From assembly GCA_900766795.1 (NCBI GenBank), contig CAAFWX010000146.1:1-9512 (forward strand): a stretch of 9,512 nucleotides of DNA. The letters run 5' to 3'. Position numbers and translations under genes: made by a program. The stretch is from Oscillospiraceae bacterium. GTDB taxonomy: Bacteria > Bacillota_A > Clostridia > Oscillospirales > Ruminococcaceae. The notes under the pieces were generated by a model. It searched no databases. It had not been told where the DNA came from and worked only from the letters and a program-made list of their open reading frames with translations. Numbering within the stretch: position 1 is the first letter of the stretch; every line of letters begins with the position of its first letter. Positions 5,957-9,512 of the stretch are shown piece after piece.

Positions 5957-5962
5957 GTGTTC

Positions 5963-6856
5963 TCAGATATTTTCGTTGAGGTGCTTGATAAGGCTGCCAA
6001 TCTGGGGCTTGGAGAACTGTGCGTTAGCGCCAACGCTCTCGCCCTTTAAACGCATCTGCTCGTTGATAAGCGAGGAGAAAAGGTAGACGGGAATGCGGCT
6101 TAGAACCGGGTCGTCCTTGATTAGCTTGGTGAGGTGGTGACCGTCCATTTTCGGCATCTCAATATCACTGATAAGGCATGAAACATGCTCGAGAATGTTG
6201 CCGCCAAGTTCCTTGTGACCGCTGATATAGTCCCACGCGTCCTTGCCGTTGTCAAAGGAAACAACGTTCTTATAGCCCGCTTCGTTTAGCGTGTTGACAA
6301 TAAGGGTATTGAGGAACGGAGAATCCTCCGCGATGACAATGTGCTTATCTTCCCGCATAGCGTCCGAACGCGGAGCGCCCGTGGTGTCAAGCACTGCGCT
6401 TCTGTTCATATCCGAAACGATTTTCTCAAAGTCGAGAATAAGGATGATTCTGTCCTTGAATTTCGCAATACCCGTGGCAATATTGCTGCTTCCGTCGCCC
6501 GAAATGCGCGGGGGCTTTTCGATGTCCTCCCACGAAATGCGCTGGATTCCCTTAACCGAAGAAACATGGAAGCCCACATCCATCTGGTTGAAATGGCAGA
6601 TGATAAGCAGGTCGTGCTCCTTATCTGTGCTTTCCTTATGAAGCACCTTATGTAAATCCACAACGGAAATCACCTTGTCACGAGGAGTGAACACACCCTC
6701 AAACTCAGGCGGTGAATCCGGAACGGGAATCATCGGCTGATAGTTCATTATCTCGATAACCTTGGCGATGTTAATGCCGAAGCTCTGCTCGCCAACCATG
6801 AACTCGAGAACCTCAAGCTCGTTGGTGCCGCTTTCAAGGAGGATGTTGTTGTCCAT
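5963..6856 (-). CDS. cheV: Chemotaxis coupling protein CheV (CheW + receiver domains)
   Basis: CheV links chemoreceptors to the CheA kinase and, through phosphorylation of its receiver domain, takes part in adaptation at the polar receptor array. The 297 residues (B. subtilis CheV is about 300) contain a CheW-like domain at about 13-150, including F-G-I-N-I-A-K-V-I-E-I and V-I-S-V-V-D-L-H. A receiver domain follows at about 171-297: acidic pocket E177-D178, phosphoacceptor Asp231 (I-S-D-I-E-M-P-K-M-D-G), Ser261 and Lys283 (F-S-K-P). All catalytic receiver residues are present, so it should be phosphorylatable. The ATG at 6856 is chosen because AGGAG lies about 8 bases upstream; a longer in-frame start at 6901 lies between the promoter and this site and has no such signal. 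It is monocistronic and divergent from a yjfB-like gene. Confidence 0.95.
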   Translation of the reverse strand: MDNNILLESGTNELEVLEFMVGEQSFGINIAKVIEIMNYQPMIPVPDSPPEFEGVFTPRDKVISVVDLHKVLHKESTDKEHDLLIICHFNQMDVGFHVSSVKGIQRISWEDIEKPPRISGDGSSNIATGIAKFKDRIILILDFEKIVSDMNRSAVLDTTGAPRSDAMREDKHIVIAEDSPFLNTLIVNTLNEAGYKNVVSFDNGKDAWDYISGHKELGGNILEHVSCLISDIEMPKMDGHHLTKLIKDDPVLSRIPVYLFSSLINEQMRLKGESVGANAQFSKPQIGSLIKHLNENI

Positions 6857-6909
6857 ATTTATAACTCCTTTTGTGATAGTATTATGCAAAACAGTCTGCA
6901 CTTTGTTAT

Positions 6910-6938
6910 ATTATACAACATATTTCTAAAAAAATCAA
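6910..6938 (-). promoter_or_regulatory. Sigma-A-type promoter of cheV
   Basis: On the - strand TTGATT (-35, 6938-6933), 17 bases and a perfect TATAAT (-10, 6915-6910) lie about 55 bases before the start codon. I see no flagellar sigma-D-type -10 (GCCGATAT). Confidence 0.78.
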
Positions 6939-6944
6939 TATGTT
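6917..6944. promoter_or_regulatory. Inverted repeat across the cheV promoter
   Basis: AACATAT (6917-6923) and ATATGTT (6938-6944) are perfect inverted arms whose centres are 21 bases apart, two helical turns. They overlap the spacer and -35 of the cheV promoter, as an operator might. The region is AT-rich, so chance pairing is a real alternative. Confidence 0.3.
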
Positions 6945-6987
6945 TTGTAAAATTTTAATGGCTTGGCGGAAAAAATTGAAAATCCCC

Positions 6988-7016
6988 TTGACAAAAGAGA
7001 TAATGCGTGGTATATT
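6988..7016 (+). promoter_or_regulatory. Sigma-A-type promoter of the yjfB-like gene
   Basis: A perfect TTGACA (-35, 6988-6993), 17 bases and TATATT (-10, 7011-7016) lie just upstream of the AAGGAGGG ribosome binding site at 7033-7040. TATTAT at 7013-7018 is an alternative -10. Confidence 0.75.
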
Positions 7017-7047
7017 ATACTTAGATACTTATAAGGAGGGATTTGTT

Positions 7048-7233
7048 ATGGAAATGGAGATTGCTGCTTTATCAATGGCTATGGCAAGCTCAAACGTTCA
7101 GAACTCGCTGTCTGTCGGTATGCTGAAAAAGACCATGGATTCTCAGGAGCAGGCTATGGAAACAATCATCGATATGATGGACAAAATGCCCTCTCCCGAC
7201 GGCAGGGGCAAGCTGCTTGACGTGCGGGTTTGA
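7048..7233 (+). CDS. YjfB-family small motility-associated protein
   Basis: This 61-residue protein shows the pattern of the YjfB putative motility family. It has I-A-A-L-S-M-A-M-A near the start, S-V-G-M-L-K-K-T-M-D in the middle, a helical stretch rich in Met and Gln, and a short tail ending in L-D-V-R-V after a Gly. The molecular role of the family is not known; its assignment to motility comes from genomic association and flagellar regulons. No signal peptide or membrane segment is seen. The ATG at 7048 is preferred to an upstream in-frame ATG because AAGGAGGG lies seven bases before it and the longer version would run through the promoter. Divergent placement beside cheV supports a link to swimming or chemotaxis. 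It is followed by a strong terminator. Confidence 0.82.
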   Translation: MEMEIAALSMAMASSNVQNSLSVGMLKKTMDSQEQAMETIIDMMDKMPSPDGRGKLLDVRV

Positions 7234-7266
7234 TTGCGGTTTGTCTGCGACTTTGTGATAGCTAGG

Positions 7267-7299
7267 GCGTTCTTCGTTTTTCCGAAGGGCGCTTTTTTT
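7267..7299 (+). terminator. Intrinsic terminator of the yjfB-like gene
   Basis: A ten-base-pair stem with two G-U pairs (GCGTTCTTCG at 7267-7276 with CGAAGGGCGC at 7283-7292) and a six-base loop is followed by seven T residues (7293-7299). Confidence 0.9.
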
Positions 7300-7311
7300 G
7301 GCGCAAATTTT

Positions 7312-7335
7312 GCCCGAGGAAACGAAGCCTCGGGC
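7312..7335. terminator. Perfect hairpin after the CYTH gene
   Basis: GCCCGAGG (7312-7319) pairs perfectly with CCTCGGGC (7328-7335) around an eight-base loop, 23 bases beyond the CYTH stop on the - strand. Neither side has a clean T-run (TGTTT on +, AAAATTT on -). It may be a weak terminator or an mRNA 3'-end stabiliser for the convergent transcripts. Confidence 0.5.
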
Positions 7336-7358
7336 TGTTTGACGTTTTTCGGTTGTGA

Positions 7359-7928
7359 TTATTCGCCCTGCTGTTTGCGGTATTCGCTGAGAAATCTGCG
7401 AATTTTTCCGACGCACACTGCGCGCGGGTCGGTTATGCCTGCCGCCTGTATTATTTCGTGAAGAAGCCTTTTGGCAGCGGCTTCGTCGGTGAACTCAATC
7501 TCCAGCTCGAAGTCGGTTTTACCGAAATATGTGCTCTTGTCGAGGTCAAGCTCCGCGCCGTCAAACTCCTTCACGCGGCGCTCGGTTGTGAGCGCTCCGA
7601 GGCGCTTTACCGCGGGAAGCGGCTCTGTCAGATACTCCCCCGCGAGGGCGCTCAGCATGTCCGCTGAGATAACCTCGGGCACGGTGCTTCCAAGGCGCTG
7701 CTCAAGCTCTATTCGGGAATATTCCGCGCCATTCGGAAGCTTCATCTGGAGAAAGCACTCCTCCGCAATCGTCCGAACGCGGACGGTTATGTGCTTGTCG
7801 GAGAGCGCAAAATCGTCGGTATCGTAATAGTGGTTTGTCTGGGAGATGGTTTTGTCCCACTCGTACCGTGCGCAAATCGCATTGTACTGCTGCTCGGTAA
7901 GCATAAGCTTAAACTCGTTTTCTATCAT
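7359..7928 (-). CDS. CYTH-domain phosphohydrolase (YjbK-like)
   Basis: This 189-residue protein belongs to the CYTH (triphosphate tunnel metalloenzyme) superfamily, which binds triphosphate groups in a beta-tunnel with divalent metal. The defining E-x-E-x-K is E3-N-E5-F-K7 at the extreme N-terminus. Further tunnel residues follow in H-Y-Y-D-T, I-T-V-R-V-R-T, L-Q-M-K-L-P, S-R-I-E-L-E, and the late F-E-L-E-I-E-F strand. Length matches the Firmicutes YjbK group (about 190). Family members hydrolyse inorganic tripolyphosphate, thiamine triphosphate or make cAMP; the short bacterial type most often acts on tripolyphosphate, but the substrate here is not certain. The ATG is preceded by AGGAG and lies 10 bases after the birA stop, so it is the last gene of a three-gene operon. 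Confidence 0.87.
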   Translation of the reverse strand: MIENEFKLMLTEQQYNAICARYEWDKTISQTNHYYDTDDFALSDKHITVRVRTIAEECFLQMKLPNGAEYSRIELEQRLGSTVPEVISADMLSALAGEYLTEPLPAVKRLGALTTERRVKEFDGAELDLDKSTYFGKTDFELEIEFTDEAAAKRLLHEIIQAAGITDPRAVCVGKIRRFLSEYRKQQGE

Positions 7929-7938
7929 GCTTTTCTCC

Positions 7939-8664
7939 TCAAATATATCCCAGAAGCCCGCGCACGCTGACTTCTCCCGAATTTACCTCAAAGCGCTCAC
8001 CCTGCGCAGTGCAGACAAGGTACCCTTTCTCGGAAATGTCCTCGGCAAAGGCAATGCGCTCTTTGTCGTTTTCGACAAGCTTCACCTGTTTTCCGAGCGT
8101 CACGCAGCGTGCCTTGTATTCCTCGTAAACCTCGTTGAAGCCCTTTGCGCAGAGCGTAACCACCCGCGCGGCGATGTCCTCCGCTAGCGAACGTTTGTCG
8201 ATTTCACTATTCGTCAGCATTTTTAGCGACGCTCCGTGGGGCAGCCCTGCCGCGCGGAAGAAATCCTCCGTCTGCGACACGTTCACGCCGATTCCGCACA
8301 CAACGTCTATCCTTTCACCAAAGCACACGCTTTCGCATAAAATACCACAGACCTTGTATCCGCCGATGATGACGTCGTTCGGCCACTTTAGCCCTGCGGA
8401 CAGTCCGCTTTGCGCCACGGCGGGAAGGCTCTCCAGCGCTTGACACACGGCTACGCCCGCGCACAGCGTGACGGTTGCCGGAAATTCGGGCGCTTTCAGC
8501 AGCACGGACAGCGGCAGCATTCCGTTGTCGGCAAGCCATGTGTGACCGCGCCTGCCCCTGCCCGCGGTTTGCATTTCCGCAGTGACTGCCGCGCCGTCGG
8601 GCAAGTCGGCAATGCGGGCTTTAAGGTAGGTGTTTGTGGAATCAACCTCGTCAAGAAAAATCAT
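7939..8664 (-). CDS. birA: Biotin--[acetyl-CoA-carboxylase] ligase, monofunctional
   Basis: This 241-residue enzyme activates biotin with ATP and attaches it to the lysine of biotin carrier domains. The catalytic core is complete: S-T-N at 9-11, Q32 with the adenylate-binding G-R-G-R-R-G at 35-40, K-W-P-N-D-V at 93-98, then G-Y-K-V-C-G-I-L-C-E. A small SH3-like C-terminal domain occupies about the last 50 residues. It lacks the N-terminal winged-helix DNA-binding domain of bifunctional BirA repressors, so it should not regulate biotin genes (class I type). Its ATG overlaps the stop of the upstream phosphoesterase gene by four bases (ATGA), which suggests translational coupling. No biotinylated substrate gene is visible in the window. 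Confidence 0.93.
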   Translation of the reverse strand: MIFLDEVDSTNTYLKARIADLPDGAAVTAEMQTAGRGRRGHTWLADNGMLPLSVLLKAPEFPATVTLCAGVAVCQALESLPAVAQSGLSAGLKWPNDVIIGGYKVCGILCESVCFGERIDVVCGIGVNVSQTEDFFRAAGLPHGASLKMLTNSEIDKRSLAEDIAARVVTLCAKGFNEVYEEYKARCVTLGKQVKLVENDKERIAFAEDISEKGYLVCTAQGERFEVNSGEVSVRGLLGYI

Positions 8665-9152
8665 TCTTCTGCTTCTCCGACGGCGACAATGTTCATGGTG
8701 ATTTCGCCGCTGCTTGACAGCTCAATCACGCCGTAGCTCGGGCGGGTGTGATTCCTCGGGGATTTCAGGCTTCCGGGATTCATCACGAATATATCGCCGA
8801 TTTTTTCGGTGTGGTAGATGTGCGTGTGACCGTAAAGCGCAATGCGGCAGTCGTTTATCTTCGCGTTGCGCACAAGTCGGTCAAGTCCGCTCTGAACGTC
8901 CTGAAGATGTCCGTGGGTGCAGAAAATCTTGTATCCGCAGGCGCTGACGATTTCGGCGTCCCTGTGAAAGCCGAGGTCGCAGTTTCCCGCAACATACACC
9001 ATTGCCTTTTCGGGGTGGAGATTCATGATGTCGCGGGCTTCGTTTTCTCCGTCGCCGAGATGAATAAACAGGTCTGCGTCAAGGTTGTCGTTCACGACTT
9101 TCTCCAGAGCGGCAAAGTCTTTATGTGTGTCCGATACTACAACTATCTTCAT
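8661..9152 (-). CDS. YfcE/MJ0936-type metallophosphoesterase
   Basis: This 163-residue cytoplasmic protein is a calcineurin-like phosphodiesterase of the YfcE/MJ0936 group. All metal-binding motifs are present in order: D8-T-H10, G33-D34-G-E-N, G56-N57-C-D59, T-H80-G-H82 and G108-H109-T-H111. Length is typical (about 160). Homologues use two divalent cations and cleave phosphodiesters in vitro, but physiological substrates are mostly unknown. The GNCD motif has Cys where many relatives have H, N or T. The ATG at 9152 follows GAAAGGG. It is the first gene of an operon with birA and the CYTH gene, behind an extended -10 promoter. Confidence 0.9.
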   Translation of the reverse strand: MKIVVVSDTHKDFAALEKVVNDNLDADLFIHLGDGENEARDIMNLHPEKAMVYVAGNCDLGFHRDAEIVSACGYKIFCTHGHLQDVQSGLDRLVRNAKINDCRIALYGHTHIYHTEKIGDIFVMNPGSLKSPRNHTRPSYGVIELSSSGEITMNIVAVGEAEE

Positions 9153-9154
9153 AA

Positions 9155-9182
9155 TTGATACCCTTTCGTAATGGTCTATTAA
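9155..9182 (+). promoter_or_regulatory. Weak candidate promoter of the 77-residue gene
   Basis: TTGATA (9155-9160), 16 bases and TATTAA (9177-9182) form a plausible but suboptimal sigma-A promoter directed at the last gene. It overlaps the divergent promoter, so the two may interfere. Confidence 0.35.
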
Positions 9183-9187
9183 ACTAT

Positions 9188-9199
9188 ATTATAGCATAT
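9188..9199 (-). promoter_or_regulatory. Extended -10 promoter of the phosphoesterase-birA-CYTH operon
   Basis: The - strand reads TATGC followed by a perfect TATAAT (9193-9188), an extended TGn -10 element. The -35 region is only T-rich, as is common for extended -10 promoters. It lies about 35 bases before the ATG at 9152. Confidence 0.65.
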
Positions 9200-9278
9200 A
9201 CTCATGAAGAAAAAAAGGGGGTTATGCGAATTTTTTTGCCAAACCCCAAAAATAAATCGAGATTTAGGAGGGATTTTC

Positions 9279-9512
9279 ATGACGGACAGCAGCTATGAAA
9301 AGCTTCTGAACACAGCCAGCCAAAAGCTTGGAACAAGCTCAGAGCAGCTTAAGAAGGCGCTTGCCAAAGGCGATGTAAAGTCGCTGTCGCAAACGCTCTC
9401 GAAGCAGGACAAGGAAAAGCTTCGTGCGGTGCTTGCCAACAAGGAACTGATGGCGAAGCTTAAGAACGCTTCCTCTCCCGAGGAAATCATGCGAATGCTG
9501 GGCGAAAAATAG
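9279..9512 (+). CDS. Small helical protein of unknown function
   Basis: I do not recognise this 77-residue, charged, soluble protein. It is rich in Lys, Leu, Ser and Glu and looks like four or five short amphipathic helices: S-Y-E-K-L-L, S-E-Q-L-K-K-A-L, K-S-L-S-Q-T-L, D-K-E-K-L-R-A-V-L, and a closing E-E-I-M-R-M-L. There is no Cys, signal peptide, membrane segment or known motif. The ATG at 9279 is chosen because AGGAGGG lies six bases upstream. The frame is open further left, but that part has atypical composition and no ribosome site. The stop ends exactly at the window edge, so the gene is complete and its downstream neighbours are unseen. Small helical proteins of this kind occur in Clostridia, but I cannot name a family. 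Confidence 0.75.
   Translation: MTDSSYEKLLNTASQKLGTSSEQLKKALAKGDVKSLSQTLSKQDKEKLRAVLANKELMAKLKNASSPEEIMRMLGEK

Noticed and set aside
5799..5962. B. subtilis-type Zur box upstream of the CobW operon
   Set aside because: I found no match to the AT-rich ATCGTAAT-like dyad; only the unrelated GTGCAAAA palindrome is present.
9217..9250. GGGGTT/AACCCC hairpin upstream of the last gene
   Set aside because: The stem has only about six pairs around a large loop, with no supporting T-run or conserved motif visible.
9204..9278. 25-residue N-terminal extension of the last gene
   Set aside because: The AGGAGGG at 9266-9272 points to the ATG at 9279, and the upstream reading has atypical composition with no ribosome site.

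Overview
The window looks like chromosomal DNA from an anaerobic, spore-forming, motile member of the Clostridia. An Oscillospirales/Ruminococcus-like host is my best guess, with low confidence at family level. The evidence is an alpha/beta-type small acid-soluble spore protein, a CheV-type chemotaxis coupling protein, a YjfB-type small motility protein, strong AGGAGG ribosome binding sites, sigma-A-like promoters and moderate G+C with AT-rich intergenic gaps. I see no tRNA, rRNA, CRISPR array, insertion sequence or phage gene. No stretch longer than about 190 bases lacks a gene.

Left end (1-470): the last codons of a Fur/PerR-family regulator run in on the + strand. A 142-base gap that can fold into a three-way junction follows, then a 61-residue spore protein gene and a hairpin terminator shared with the convergent gene.

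Centre (472-5890, all - strand): a promoter at 5861-5889 drives two CobW/G3E-type metallochaperone GTPases. The first carries a His/Cys-rich metal-binding insert. The second appears to be fused to a YcgQ/TIGR03943-like domain. A terminator-like hairpin separates them from three tightly packed genes: S-methyl-5-thioribose-1-phosphate isomerase (mtnA), a class I methyltransferase and an MTA/SAH/5'-deoxyadenosine deaminase. These three suggest handling of the by-products of S-adenosylmethionine chemistry by a deamination route. The first two suggest zinc or other metal allocation.

Right-centre (5922-7335): cheV (-) and a yjfB-like gene (+) diverge from a 191-base gap that holds two opposed sigma-A-type promoters and an inverted repeat. 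Each gene ends at a strong intrinsic terminator.

Right end (7359-9512): a three-gene - strand operon encodes a YfcE-type metallophosphoesterase, a monofunctional biotin protein ligase and a CYTH-domain phosphohydrolase. It is divergent from a 77-residue helical protein of unknown function, whose stop codon ends exactly at the window edge.

Most of the window is ordinary core genome. The items most worth a second look are the CobW-YcgQ fusion beside the His-rich CobW, the altered germination-protease site in the spore protein, the foldable region upstream of it, and the mtnA/deaminase cluster.
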